Positions 16,614-25,300 of a stretch of DNA of 64,000 bases are shown here, piece after piece. The position numbers and the translations under genes were made by a program. Numbering within the stretch: the stretch's first letter is position 1; the number at the start of each line of letters is the position of its first letter. The notes under the pieces were generated by a model, which was given only the letters and a program-made list of their open reading frames with translations, ran no database searches and was not told where the DNA came from. Source of the DNA: Paenibacillus illinoisensis NBRC 15959 (GTDB lineage: Bacteria; Bacillota; Bacilli; Paenibacillales; Paenibacillaceae); assembly GCF_004000925.1 (NCBI RefSeq), contig NZ_BIME01000013.1, forward strand, positions 1 through 64,000. The letters are read 5' to 3'.

Positions 16614-17648
16614 GTGAATACAGTTAACGAACTAAGGCTTTCGATTTTGGAGTTTGTTCATATCTATAACGGAACCGAGGCTTCGAAAAGTCTTCAGAAT
16701 GTTACGGAAATGGTTCAACTAGCAGAGCAGTGGGGCTTCAACAGGTATTGGTTTACAGAACACCATAACACAACAACCTTAATGAGTACTTCACCAGATT
16801 TACTGAGCCTGCATGCGGCAGCTCACACGAAAAACATTCGGGTAGGTTCAGGTGGCATCATGTTGCCGAATCACAGTGCCTTGAAAGTGATGGAAAACTT
16901 TACGCTCCTCGAAGGATTATATCCAGGGCGGGTTGACCTCGGGATTGGACGAGCTTCAGGCACGGACGGCAGAACGATGTGGGCATTGTTGAGATCTCAC
17001 GAATTAATGAAAGTGAATGATTTTCCAGAGCAATTAGATAACCTGCTTTCCTTCTTCGCCCGTGACTTTAAAGAAAACCACCCGTTTAGTTCCATCCACC
17101 CTCCGGGAGATCAGTCAATGGTTCCAGATATGTTTATGTTGGGATCTAGCGAGGGTGGATTGCATTTTGCCTTGGAAAAAGGATTAGGGTTTGTATTTGC
17201 TGCACATTTGGCACCACAACTGGCTATTCCTGTGTTGAGATCTTATCATGCGAATTTCAATCCTTCATCTTATTTGACTGAACCCCAAAGTATGTTAGCG
17301 ACGATGGTTATTACAGCTGAGACGGAAGAAGAGGCTAAATATATTGCAGGGCCGGCGGAGTTAATGTGGGCACAGATGAGCACAGGGACGAGAAATCTTA
17401 CTTTCCCTACACCAGAAGAAGCCAAAAATCACAATTACACACCTCATGAAGAGCTGGCTAGGGAGCGTAATAAAGATCGTTTTGTAATTGGAAGTGTTGG
17501 ACAAGTTGCGGATCAGCTTACGCAGCTTGCGAAGGCAAGTTTAGTGGATGAAATCATGATTGCGGACTTTTATCCGAATCAAGAGAGCCGCAAGAAAGGG
17601 CATGAATTATTGGCAAAAGAATTAGGTTTATCACAAGGAAATAAGTGA
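16614..17648 (+). CDS. LLM-class flavin-dependent oxidoreductase (MsnO8-like)
   Basis: This 344-residue bacterial-luciferase-like TIM-barrel monooxygenase has the typical first strand LSILEFVHI, the active-site segment RYWFTEHHNTTTLMSTSP, VGSGGIMLPNH and YPGRVDLGIGRASGTD. Such enzymes use reduced FMN (or F420) and oxygen to oxidise small organic substrates. The start is GTG 16614 behind GAAAGGGGG. It is the first gene of a run of genes (16614-20595) with gaps of 26-36 bases, so probably one transcript. Control by the MarR-type palindromes just upstream and by the divergent HxlR protein is likely. The substrate is unknown. Confidence 0.9.
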   Translation: MNTVNELRLSILEFVHIYNGTEASKSLQNVTEMVQLAEQWGFNRYWFTEHHNTTTLMSTSPDLLSLHAAAHTKNIRVGSGGIMLPNHSALKVMENFTLLEGLYPGRVDLGIGRASGTDGRTMWALLRSHELMKVNDFPEQLDNLLSFFARDFKENHPFSSIHPPGDQSMVPDMFMLGSSEGGLHFALEKGLGFVFAAHLAPQLAIPVLRSYHANFNPSSYLTEPQSMLATMVITAETEEEAKYIAGPAELMWAQMSTGTRNLTFPTPEEAKNHNYTPHEELARERNKDRFVIGSVGQVADQLTQLAKASLVDEIMIADFYPNQESRKKGHELLAKELGLSQGNK

Positions 17649-17674
17649 GCTCGTGAAAAGGAGATCATTCAACC

Positions 17675-18802
17675 ATGGAAGAAAGAAAGCTTAAATTAGG
17701 AGGAATTATTGATGGCGTGGGTTGGAATCACACGGGTTGGAGACACCCTTCTATTCCAGCAGATGCCAGTGAAAATATTGAGTATTACGTACAGAAAGCC
17801 ATACAACTTGAACAGGGAAAGTTCGATCTCATCTTTTTGGCAGACGTAAGTCATATTGGACCTGGCATGATCCCACACTATCTAAGCATGTTTGAGGGCA
17901 TATCCATTTTGTCGGCACTAAGTATGGTAACTCACTCTATTGGCTTGGCCGCTACCATAGCGACTTCTTATGCTGATCCCTTTACGGTTGCGAGACAAAT
18001 CGCCTCACTCGATAAAATTAGTAAGGGTAGAGCAGGTTGGAATGCGATCACTTCGAATCCTGGCGGATTAGCAAATTACAGTCGGTCCCATTTAACGAAA
18101 GCAGATCTTTATCCTATGAAAAAAGAATTTTTGGAGATTGTTGAAGGCCTCTGGGATTCGTATGAAGATGATGCTTTTATACGTGATAAGGAACGTGGGG
18201 TATTCTATGATCCGCGTAAGATGCATCCTCTACATTATAACGGGAATTACTTCTCCGTGGAGGGTCCTTTAAATATCAGTCGATCGAGTCAAGGTAGACC
18301 GGTGGTCTTTCAAGCTGGCACTTCCCCGGAGTTCATGGATATTGCTGCACAGCATGCTGAAGTCATCATGGCACCTGGACATGATTTGGAATATCTCAAG
18401 GCATTCACTGCTGAACTGAAACGTAAAGTTCAAAATCAAGGGCGTTCACCACATGACCTGTTGTTGATGCCTTCTCACAACCCGATCGTTGGTAGAACGG
18501 AGAAAGAGGCTCTCGAAAAGCTAAAGGAAATCGAATCATGGATGCCTCGAGGTTATCGAATGCCGAAACCTGGGTTGATAGGATCGGCAGAGCAGGTTGC
18601 CGAACAAATCGAACATTGGTATCGAGAAGGCGTCATGGATATCTTGCTGATTAGACAAGATCATCCTGCGGGATTTGAGGATTTTATCCGATTAGTTATT
18701 CCCATCTTGCAAGATAAAGACATATTCCGCAAGGAATATGAGGACGACACACTTCGGGGAAATTTAGGTCTACCTTACCCAGTAAATAAATACACGAAGT
18801 AA
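17675..18802 (+). CDS. NtaA/SnaA/DszA-type flavin monooxygenase, short form
   Basis: This 375-residue luciferase-fold protein belongs to the nitrilotriacetate monooxygenase group: LGGIIDGVGWNHTGWRHP at the start, LDKISKGRAGWNAITSNPG in the middle, PVVFQAGTSPEF and a C-terminus DTLRGNLGLPYPVNKY. Family members, including the 443-residue paralog at 39215, are usually about 440 long. The shortfall is a block of about 60 residues before the last barrel strand (after ALEKLKEIESW). FMNH2 would be supplied by a separate reductase. The gene lies 26 bases after the previous monooxygenase and 33 before the nitronate monooxygenase-like gene. Confidence 0.88.
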   Translation: MEERKLKLGGIIDGVGWNHTGWRHPSIPADASENIEYYVQKAIQLEQGKFDLIFLADVSHIGPGMIPHYLSMFEGISILSALSMVTHSIGLAATIATSYADPFTVARQIASLDKISKGRAGWNAITSNPGGLANYSRSHLTKADLYPMKKEFLEIVEGLWDSYEDDAFIRDKERGVFYDPRKMHPLHYNGNYFSVEGPLNISRSSQGRPVVFQAGTSPEFMDIAAQHAEVIMAPGHDLEYLKAFTAELKRKVQNQGRSPHDLLLMPSHNPIVGRTEKEALEKLKEIESWMPRGYRMPKPGLIGSAEQVAEQIEHWYREGVMDILLIRQDHPAGFEDFIRLVIPILQDKDIFRKEYEDDTLRGNLGLPYPVNKYTK

Positions 18803-18835
18803 TAATATAAATTCGTTTAACAAGAGGAGAAGTTT

Positions 18836-19804
18836 ATGATGAAAAACCGAATTACAGAACTACTGGGAATTGAATATCCTATTATTTCAGCTGCGATGAC
18901 ATGGGTCACTTCGGCAGAGTTTGTTGCTGCCGTATCAAATGCAGGGGGAATGGGTGTGCTCGGACCTAATGCTGGCCAGTCGGAAAAAGCAACGAGTGCA
19001 GAAGATATGGCAGTTCGACTGACCAAAGAAATTCGTAAGGTAAAAGCATTAACGAATAAACCTTTCGCAGTAAACTACATTTTCCCAATGGGAGGGGCCA
19101 CAGAAGATCCATTTACGAATGTTGTTTTTGATGTCTTGGTTCAAGAGAATGTAAAAAACGTGATTGCCATTGGACAACATGTGGTTGATCGTGAACTGAA
19201 ACGACTGAAAGAACATGATATTAAGGTCGTCTACAGAGACTTGAGCCCAACGGTAGAAAAGCTTGTAGAAGCTGAGAAAACAGGAGTGGATGCACTTATC
19301 GTTACAGGTTATGAGGCTGGTGGTCATATGAGTGATTATAAAATCAGTACGCTTTCGCTTGTTCCACAGGTCACTTCTATTGTGAAAATACCTGTAATTG
19401 CTGCTGGTGGGATTATAGATGGTCAGGGAGCAAAAGCAGCAATTTCAATGGGGGCAGAGGGGGTTTATATGGGGACAAGGTTCATTGTCACGAAGGAAAA
19501 CCCGGCTAGCATTGAAACGAAGAAAGCCATCGTTAATGTGAAAAGTGAAGAGTTCATTGAATTTAAATCAGGTATGGGACATTTGAGAACCATTCCTACA
19601 GAAGCGGGCAAAAAAGCATTAGAACTCATTAATCAAGGAAAGCCTGCCGAAGCCTACAAATATTATGGAGAAGGATTCAAAATCGGAATGTTAGATGGCG
19701 ATTTGATCAACGGTACTATTAGTGTATCTGAAGCAGCCGGTGGCATTCAGCACATTCTAACGTGTCAAGAAGTGGTTGATGAAATTGTTAAGTCCATTGG
19801 ATAA
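18836..19804 (+). CDS. Nitronate monooxygenase (2-nitropropane dioxygenase-like)
   Basis: This 322-residue FMN-dependent TIM barrel has the family start IEYPIISAAMTWVTSAEFVA, AVSNAGGMGVLGPNAG and the phosphate-binding VIAAGGIIDGQGAKAAISMG. The catalytic-base region reads EAGGHMSDY, with His164 in the position of the conserved His of nitronate monooxygenases. Such enzymes oxidise alkyl nitronates such as propionate 3-nitronate, or act as enoyl reductases in related subgroups. ATG at 18836 follows GAGGAGAAG; an ATG one codon later is equally possible. Its place between two monooxygenases and an SDR suggests an oxidative detoxification or catabolic pathway. Confidence 0.9.
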   Translation: MMKNRITELLGIEYPIISAAMTWVTSAEFVAAVSNAGGMGVLGPNAGQSEKATSAEDMAVRLTKEIRKVKALTNKPFAVNYIFPMGGATEDPFTNVVFDVLVQENVKNVIAIGQHVVDRELKRLKEHDIKVVYRDLSPTVEKLVEAEKTGVDALIVTGYEAGGHMSDYKISTLSLVPQVTSIVKIPVIAAGGIIDGQGAKAAISMGAEGVYMGTRFIVTKENPASIETKKAIVNVKSEEFIEFKSGMGHLRTIPTEAGKKALELINQGKPAEAYKYYGEGFKIGMLDGDLINGTISVSEAAGGIQHILTCQEVVDEIVKSIG

Positions 19805-19839
19805 AGATCACAACAAAATTGATGCAGGAGGGGTATTAG

Positions 19840-20595
19840 ATGGGAAGACTTTCGAATAAGGTAGCTATTATTACTGGAGCTGGTGCTGGTCAAGGGGAAG
19901 CTGAAGCGTACTTATTTGCCAAAGAAGGAGCAAACGTCATTGCTTCGGATATTCAATATGAAAGTGTACAAGCTGTTGTGAACCGTATAAATAAAGATTT
20001 CCCTGATCGTGCTATAGCCGTGAAGCATGATGTATCTTCAGAGAACGATTGGATTGAAGTAGTCAGAAAAAGCATTGAAGTTTATGGAAAAGTGGATATT
20101 TTAGTCAACAATGCTGGAATTGCGGCTACGAAGCCCTTCAAAGATACAACCGTTGAATATTGGAACTTAGCTTTAGACATCAATGCATGGAGTCAATTTG
20201 TAGGCATAAAAACGATTGTGCCATTCATGAAGGAAAATGGGGGCGGATCAATAGTCAACGTGGGTTCGTTGGCAAGTAAGCTTCATTCAGCTGGAGGCTT
20301 TAATGCTTATACGGCCAGCAAAGGTGCTATCCAAGCTTTAACCCGATCTGCTGCGGTAGAGTTTGCCCCTGACCAAATTCGGATCAATCTAATAAAACCT
20401 GGACCCATTCAAACGAATATTGTATCCAGTGCTCTGAGCGAAGAACAAATGACAGAACGTGCGCAAGAAGTACCCATTAAAAGATTAGGACAATCTCTAG
20501 AGGTTGCAAATCTGGCCTTGTTCCTTGCGAGTGATGAAGCTTCTTATATAACAGGTGCTGATCATGTCATTGATGGAGGATTGTCTGTGAAGTAA
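19840..20595 (+). CDS. SDR-family NAD(P)-dependent oxidoreductase
   Basis: This is a classical short-chain dehydrogenase of 251 residues: cofactor site TGAGAGQGEAEA, LVNNAGIAAT, catalytic Ser in NVGSLASK, Tyr-Lys in YTASKGAIQ, and C-terminal YITGADHVIDGG. Here the GxxxGxG motif reads GAGAGQG, which keeps the glycines. It lies 36 bases after the nitronate monooxygenase gene with AGGAGGGG before the ATG, and is followed by a hairpin, so it is probably the last gene of the 16614-20595 operon. It may process an alcohol or carbonyl made by the monooxygenases. The substrate is not deducible. Confidence 0.92.
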   Translation: MGRLSNKVAIITGAGAGQGEAEAYLFAKEGANVIASDIQYESVQAVVNRINKDFPDRAIAVKHDVSSENDWIEVVRKSIEVYGKVDILVNNAGIAATKPFKDTTVEYWNLALDINAWSQFVGIKTIVPFMKENGGGSIVNVGSLASKLHSAGGFNAYTASKGAIQALTRSAAVEFAPDQIRINLIKPGPIQTNIVSSALSEEQMTERAQEVPIKRLGQSLEVANLALFLASDEASYITGADHVIDGGLSVK

Positions 20596-20607
20596 CCTCG
20601 GTATTGA

Positions 20608-20651
20608 GTTAGTATATGAGGCCAACTACCAATAAGGCCTCACATACTAAC
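20608..20651. terminator. Long hairpin at the end of the monooxygenase operon
   Basis: GTTAGTATATGAGGCC (20608-20623) pairs with GGCCTCACATACTAAC (20636-20651) with one mismatch. No long T-run follows, so it may be an RNA-stabilising 3' end or a weak terminator. Confidence 0.6.
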
Positions 20652-20725
20652 ACATTGTTATTTATGATAATAAAATATCAATAGATGTTTATCATTCGTT
20701 AATTTCACACCCATTTCCCCCGATA

Positions 20726-20739
20726 TAGCTAGCCTACGG
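20726..20739. promoter_or_regulatory. Degenerate MarR-type palindrome
   Basis: TATAGC-TA-GCCTAC resembles GTTAGC-AA-GCTAAC at 10 of 14 positions and lies 28 bases before the MarR start, the same place as the clean palindromes upstream of the two paralogs (23443, 38356). It may be a weak autoregulatory site. Confidence 0.35.
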
Positions 20740-20766
20740 AATAAAAGAGAGGGAGGAGGATGATGA

Positions 20767-21192
20767 ATGACAGATCAAGTGGATTGTGATATTCGTCAAT
20801 CGTTAGATCGTGTTTCCTTCCAAATGCGTCGACATTATAGCGAATCTCTTAGAGAACTTAATCTGTACGTGGGTCAAGATAAATTACTATATCACTTGTG
20901 GTTAGAAGATGGGATCACACAAATGCAACTCAGTGAACATCTAAAATGTGAACCTCCTACGGTAACTAATATGGTTAAATCACTAGAGCAAAATGGGTTT
21001 ATAACCCGGAAACGTGATGAACAAGACGCAAGAATTATGCGAATTTATCTCACCGACAAAGGAAAAGCATTAGAGGTTCCGGTTGAGAACAAATGGAAAG
21101 CACAACAGGAAAAATTGCTGCAGGCCTTTTCTATAGAAGATCGTTTGTTCCTCCGACAATTACTTCAGAAATTGGAGAAGAATTTATCATGA
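20767..21192 (+). CDS. MarR-family regulator, paralog 1 of 3
   Basis: This 141-residue winged helix-turn-helix protein has ITQMQLSEHLKCEPPTVTNM as the recognition segment, SLEQNGFITRKRDEQDARIM as the wing, and long dimerisation helices at both ends. It is a close paralog of the products of 23488 and 38403. Cys7 (VDCDIR) and Cys61 (LKCEPP) are present in all three; a further Cys56 of the other two is Ser here. ATG 20767 follows GAGGGAGGAGGATG. It lies between two nitronate-monooxygenase-like genes and probably represses them through TTTAGC-NN-GCTAAA palindromes, releasing on contact with a ligand or oxidant. Confidence 0.92.
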   Translation: MTDQVDCDIRQSLDRVSFQMRRHYSESLRELNLYVGQDKLLYHLWLEDGITQMQLSEHLKCEPPTVTNMVKSLEQNGFITRKRDEQDARIMRIYLTDKGKALEVPVENKWKAQQEKLLQAFSIEDRLFLRQLLQKLEKNLS

Positions 21193-21213
21193 GTCCTCCA
21201 TCATCTATATTTA

Positions 21214-21227
21214 TTTAACAAGCTAAA
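21214..21227. promoter_or_regulatory. MarR-type palindrome upstream of the second nitronate monooxygenase-like gene
   Basis: TTTAAC-AA-GCTAAA matches the GTTAGC-AA-GCTAAC site at 16567 at 11 of 14 positions. It lies 68 bases upstream of the start at 21295, suitable for promoter control. Confidence 0.6.
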
Positions 21228-21294
21228 TTATCACAATGATGTTTATCGAGATACATTTAACACACACAAAATTCATTAGAGGAGAATTGATAGA

Positions 21295-22254
21295 ATGAGT
21301 AACAGAGTATCTGAAATATTAAATATTAAAAAGCCAATTATACAAGGACCCATGTCTTGGGTTACTAATGCTGAATTTGTTGCAGCAGTAAGCAATGCGG
21401 GTGGATTAGGATTTCTAGGTCCAAATGCCGGTCAGGTTGATATAACTCGCTCACCCGAGATAAGTGCGGAAAGAATGAGAACTGAAATACAAAAAACAAA
21501 ATCTTTAACGAATAAGCCATTTGGAATTCCATTGATCGTGAATCGTGATTTAGCTTACACATGGCCACTTATAGAAACAGTTATTGACGAGAAAGTTCCT
21601 GTTGTTCTGGTGAATGATACACTGGATGAAAGAATCTTTAAACCATTAAAAGAAAACAATATTAAAATTGTTTATAGACCCCTTACGCCTACTATTGAAA
21701 ATGCAAAAGCTGCAGAAAAATTTGGAATAGATGTTTATGTAGCGACTGGATTTGACGAAGGTGGTACGGTTCCAGAACGAGTTATTGGAACATTTTCGAT
21801 TGTTCCAATGATTGTAGATGCTATAAGTATTCCTGTGATGGCAGCTGGTGGTATTGGAGACGTTAGAGGAGTTCGTGCCGCATTTGCTTTAGGCGCTGAA
21901 GGTGTGTTTGCTGGCAGTGTCTTTATTCCAACAAATGAAAATCCAGCAGCAGAAAAGGTGAAACAAATGATTGTAGATGCTACAGCAGAAGATTTACTAA
22001 TGTTCCGTACTTTACCAGCATACTATCGTTCTTTACCTACTAAATTGGCGAATAAACTAGTCGAAATGGATAAACAAGGTGCCAGTCGTGAAGAAACAGC
22101 AAAATTGATGCTTGGATCAATTGGAATGCGTATGGGAATGCTAGAAGGCAATACAGACGATGGCTATATTTCTATTGGTACTGGAATTACTCCAATTAAA
22201 GAGATTAGAACTGTAAAAGCAGTGATTGATGACTTAATGCAAGATTTTAGTTAA
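21295..22254 (+). CDS. Nitronate monooxygenase-like protein lacking the usual His
   Basis: This 319-residue FMN TIM barrel is clearly homologous to the product of 18836: IKKPIIQGPMSWVTNAEFVA, AVSNAGGLGFLGPNAG, VMAAGGIGDVRGVRAAFALG. At the catalytic-base region it reads DEGGTVPERV, with Thr158 where the paralog has His164, so ordinary nitronate oxidation is doubtful. It may be an enoyl-reductase-like or otherwise divergent member. GAGGAGAATTGATA precedes the ATG. A truncated copy of this gene remains at 575-964. It appears to be its own transcription unit behind the MarR gene, with its own palindrome at 21214. Confidence 0.88.
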   Translation: MSNRVSEILNIKKPIIQGPMSWVTNAEFVAAVSNAGGLGFLGPNAGQVDITRSPEISAERMRTEIQKTKSLTNKPFGIPLIVNRDLAYTWPLIETVIDEKVPVVLVNDTLDERIFKPLKENNIKIVYRPLTPTIENAKAAEKFGIDVYVATGFDEGGTVPERVIGTFSIVPMIVDAISIPVMAAGGIGDVRGVRAAFALGAEGVFAGSVFIPTNENPAAEKVKQMIVDATAEDLLMFRTLPAYYRSLPTKLANKLVEMDKQGASREETAKLMLGSIGMRMGMLEGNTDDGYISIGTGITPIKEIRTVKAVIDDLMQDFS

Positions 22255-22511
22255 TTGAAAATCAATATCAAACACTTGGTCAAGATAAATTGGCTATCTA
22301 CGATAAACCATATTAAGTATTATGAATATCGTCCGATCAGAGCCCCTTTCACCGTGAAAAAAGTAAAAGGATGGAGTGACCACATTTCGGACCTTCTCCA
22401 AAGGAGTGTTCTGCCTCAAATAAGGAACTACTTAAATAAGCAAGTGTATTAAAATTACTTGTTTGAGGTAAAATGACTCACAGAATAAAATATTAAAAAG
22501 GAGCGAAAAAA

Positions 22512-23243
22512 ATGAGATTCGGAATAATCGGGGCTGGCCCCATTGCTTTAACTATTTCAAAAAAGTTGGTAAATAATAACCATGATGTGAAAATTGCAGA
22601 TGCTCGTGATATAGAACGCTTGAAAGGGAAACCGATTGACGCAACTCCTGTAATGGTAGAGGATGTAATTTCAAATATTGATGTTCTTATCGTATCTATT
22701 CCTCTTCATGCACTACCTCATATTCGCAGTGTAGTTGAAAAAGCGGCGGATGAAGTTATTGTCGTCGACACTTCTAATTATTATCCTCAAATGGGAGTGA
22801 AAATTGATGAGATCGAGAACGGGATGGTTGAAAGTGTCTGGGTTACAAAACAATTAGGCAGATCAATTATCAAAGCTTTTAACAATTTGTTAGCCTATAC
22901 TTTAGAACATGAGGGCACACCGGAAGGTAGCAGTCGTCGCATTGCGGCAGCTATTGCCGGTGATGATCTTCAGCAAAAGCAAACAATTATGAGAATAGTC
23001 AGCGAATTAGGTTTCGATACAGTGGATAGCGGAAATTTAAATGATTCATGGAGACAGCAGCCAGGAACACCAGCATATTGCACAGAACTAACCAAAGAAG
23101 AATTAATTGAAGCACTTCCAAAGGCAAATAAAGAACAAGCCCCAATTCTACGTGATAAAGTTTCGGAGAAGCTGATCGCGGCTTCTGATAGATATTCGCA
23201 TAAAGAAATTGTCAATCTAAATAGAGAAGTGTATAATTCCTAA
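22512..23243 (+). CDS. NADPH-dependent F420 reductase-like / NAD(P)-binding protein
   Basis: This 243-residue Rossmann protein begins MRFGIIGAGPIALTISKKLV, with the dinucleotide motif GAGPIA. It then has the arrangement of the F420 reductase (FNO)/ProC-like superfamily: DVLIVSIPLHALPHI, VVDTSNYYPQMG, and a conserved SIIKAFNNL segment that in FNO lines the substrate pocket. No F420 biosynthesis gene is in the window, so the electron partner may be a flavin or a different substrate. AAAAAGGAGCGAAAAA precedes the ATG. It lies 258 bases after the nitronate monooxygenase-like gene and has its own terminator. Confidence 0.85.
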   Translation: MRFGIIGAGPIALTISKKLVNNNHDVKIADARDIERLKGKPIDATPVMVEDVISNIDVLIVSIPLHALPHIRSVVEKAADEVIVVDTSNYYPQMGVKIDEIENGMVESVWVTKQLGRSIIKAFNNLLAYTLEHEGTPEGSSRRIAAAIAGDDLQQKQTIMRIVSELGFDTVDSGNLNDSWRQQPGTPAYCTELTKEELIEALPKANKEQAPILRDKVSEKLIAASDRYSHKEIVNLNREVYNS

Positions 23244-23273
23244 CTCAATGACTCTCATACTAATTTAGAGAAA

Positions 23274-23318
23274 AGCGGCAGATGAGGACACGCAATATTG
23301 TCTATCTGTCGTTTTTTT
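23274..23318 (+). terminator. Rho-independent terminator
   Basis: AGCGGCAGAT and AGGACA on the left pair with TGTCTATCTGTCGTT on the right, followed by seven T. It ends the F420-reductase-like gene. Confidence 0.85.
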
Positions 23319-23442
23319 AAATTTTGGTCACACACAGTTCGATTTCCAGAAGAGATATTTGCTAAAAATGATGTCTTTAACACCAGGATAAGGATAAGTT
23401 TAACTTGAAAGTGAATTGACTCCTAAAATAACGTCGTGATAC

Positions 23443-23458
23443 ATTTAGTTTACTAAAT
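23443..23458. promoter_or_regulatory. Perfect MarR-type palindrome upstream of paralog 2
   Basis: ATTTAG-TTTA-CTAAAT is a perfect 16-base palindrome 30 bases upstream of the MarR start. It is placed like the site at 38356 upstream of paralog 3, so autoregulation is likely. Confidence 0.7.
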
Positions 23459-23487
23459 ATTAATCAGCTTAAAGGGCGGGATAATAC

Positions 23488-23913
23488 ATGACAGACGCGG
23501 TAGACTGTGACATTCGACAGTCTTTAGATCGGATTTCCTCCCAAATGCGTCGAAATTATAGTGAATCACTGAGGGAACTTAATCTTTATGTAGGGCAAGA
23601 TAATTTGCTGTATCGTCTGTGGTTGGGTGACGGGGTAACACAGATGCAGCTATGTGAACACTTAAAATGCGAGCCTCCAACAGTATCAAATATGGTTAAA
23701 TCACTGGAGCATAACGGATTTATATATCGTAAACGTGATGTGCAAGATGCACGAGTCATGCGTATTTATCTGACCGAAAAAGGAAAAGAATTAGAAAAGC
23801 CAGTTGACAAAAAATGGAGGGAGCAACAAGAGAAATTGCTTCACTCCATTTCTGAGGAAGAACGTCTGATATTAAGAAAGCTAATGCAACAAATGGAGAG
23901 GAATATAATATAA
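23488..23913 (+). CDS. MarR-family regulator, paralog 2 of 3
   Basis: This 141-residue protein is collinear with the products of 20767 and 38403 and differs from them mainly in scattered surface residues. The recognition segment is VTQMQLCEHLKCEPPTVSNM and the wing GFIYRKRDVQDARVM. Cys7, Cys56 and Cys61 are present. The ribosome site is weak (AAAGGGCGGGA). It stands alone behind a terminator, with its own palindrome, and no enzyme gene follows directly. It may act on the cluster upstream or be a duplicated regulator that lost its partner. A weak terminator (CAACC/GGTTG then eight T) follows near 23990-24040. Confidence 0.92.
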   Translation: MTDAVDCDIRQSLDRISSQMRRNYSESLRELNLYVGQDNLLYRLWLGDGVTQMQLCEHLKCEPPTVSNMVKSLEHNGFIYRKRDVQDARVMRIYLTEKGKELEKPVDKKWREQQEKLLHSISEEERLILRKLMQQMERNII

Positions 23914-24104
23914 CTCTCTATAGGAAGATAGGTATAACATTATTATTGATTCATTAACAGGACAGACAAGATTACAACAATTATCTTTACAGCAACCTTT
24001 GTTAAGTTGGAAAATTGGAAAACGGTTGTTTTTTTTATATGTATGGTCATTTTTTTGTCTCATCAGTATAATACAGTAATAATCAGAGGTTTTCGTATCA
24101 TGTT

Positions 24105-24329
24105 GTGGTGAACATATATACTCGCCAGGATGATCACGATGATTATATCAATAGAAATGTTCGTATTGGTTCAAATGAGATATTAAGTAAGGATGAACTC
24201 ACAGAAAGAGCAGTTCATGTCGTTTCGGGACTTATTGACTCACAAGCGGAATTTAAGGGTTGTGAACAAGTACAAATTGTAGGAGTTACTTTGGCTGGGG
24301 CCTATGACCGTGACTTAAATGACAACTAA
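24105..24329 (+). CDS. Small hypothetical protein
   Basis: This 74-residue reading has a GTG start but no clear ribosome site. The sequence is polar and acidic (YTRQDDHDDYINRNVRIG, LSKDELTERAVHVVSGLID) with one hydrophobic strand near the end (VQIVGVTLAGAYDRD). I do not recognise it. The composition looks protein-like, so it may be a genuine short gene or the remnant of a longer one. Confidence 0.3.
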   Translation: MVNIYTRQDDHDDYINRNVRIGSNEILSKDELTERAVHVVSGLIDSQAEFKGCEQVQIVGVTLAGAYDRDLNDN

Positions 24330-24424
24330 GATCTAATGAAATTACATAATCCTGTTTTTACAAAAATTTTGTATTCACTATCATAACAATTGTTTGTACA
24401 CGGTTTAAAGGAGGAAGCGCTACT

Positions 24425-24622
24425 ATGGATAGGCATTTTATGGTGTCTTTCTCTGTAGGGGTGGGATCACTTGTAATGCTCGTTCTTAATCTTATTTTCT
24501 ATGGAGACAGTGTTGCCACTTTGCTATTAGGAGCATCTTTAGCTTTTAACTTTGCAACGATGATAAAGTACTATCCCAAAGATTTCAAGATAGCCATGAA
24601 GAAGGTATTTTGGAGAGAATAG
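24425..24622 (+). CDS. Small two-helix membrane protein
   Basis: This 65-residue protein has two hydrophobic segments (about residues 6-26 and 29-46) and a basic C-terminus (YYPKDFKIAMKKVFWRE). The ribosome site AAAGGAGGAAG is strong and well placed before ATG 24425. Its function is unknown. It is one of four short proteins in 24.4-25.7 kb, two more of which are also membrane proteins, each with its own ribosome site. Confidence 0.6.
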   Translation: MDRHFMVSFSVGVGSLVMLVLNLIFYGDSVATLLLGASLAFNFATMIKYYPKDFKIAMKKVFWRE

Positions 24623-24764
24623 TCGATAAGATGACTGCTTTCAAAATCCTTATTCTCCAATAGTACTAGTTGGACGACATAGTGGATAAAAGTTACGTTT
24701 ATTAAATAGTTGTTATTTAGATTGATATGTACCCACCAAATTAAACTGAAAGGGGTGTATCTTA

Positions 24765-25001
24765 ATCAAAAAGATTTGGCGAGATCATCCAAAATGGTTT
24801 TTAGTTATCTGGTTTTTGGTAATGGTTGCTCTTGTTATCAATCTCTTTAAAATGAATATGGGTGTTTCCATGCTTTCGATTTCAATTTTGAATATCGCCC
24901 AAGCGATACGGAGTTGGCGCAATGAGCGTCTCTTAGCAATAGCTTTCTTAATTTTGGCTGTTCTATGTATTTCACTATCAATCAATTTTTTCTTTTCTTA
25001 G
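24765..25001 (+). CDS. Small membrane protein with apparent ATC start
   Basis: The frame open to 25001 reads IKKIWRDHPKWFLVIWFLVM from 24765, and then two hydrophobic segments separated by the basic patch IRSWRNERLL. The N-terminus looks natural and AAAGGGGTG (24749-24757) sits seven bases upstream, but the codon at the start position is ATC and not ATG. The first standard start in frame is TTG 24816, which would remove part of the first hydrophobic segment and has no ribosome site. Either ATC is used inefficiently or the start codon was lost by mutation. The function is unknown. Confidence 0.45.
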   Translation: MKKIWRDHPKWFLVIWFLVMVALVINLFKMNMGVSMLSISILNIAQAIRSWRNERLLAIAFLILAVLCISLSINFFFS

Positions 25002-25300
25002 TCAATCTTCATGGATCATCATCATTATTAACATGAAAAGTGTCCAAGTTGGAAGTATTTACTTCAGAGATAAAGAGCCTGTTCAACGGATTTAAGAAAT
25101 GTTAAGCGGCGTTAGTGTAGTCTTAACACATCAAGCATGGAACCATTGCTGTAGACATTAATAAACATGTAGAGATTTCCAAACCAACCTAAAACGATTA
25201 ACGAGGTTTGATACATAAGAGAAGCGGTAAGAATTGTTTACTTTATCTAATAATCCATGGCCAACTCTGATTAAAGAATTTAAGAATAAAGGTGAATGAT

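Noticed and set aside
22255..22452. 65-residue ORF directly after the nitronate monooxygenase-like gene
   Set aside because: It has no ribosome site, its composition is not protein-like, and it covers the intergenic region.
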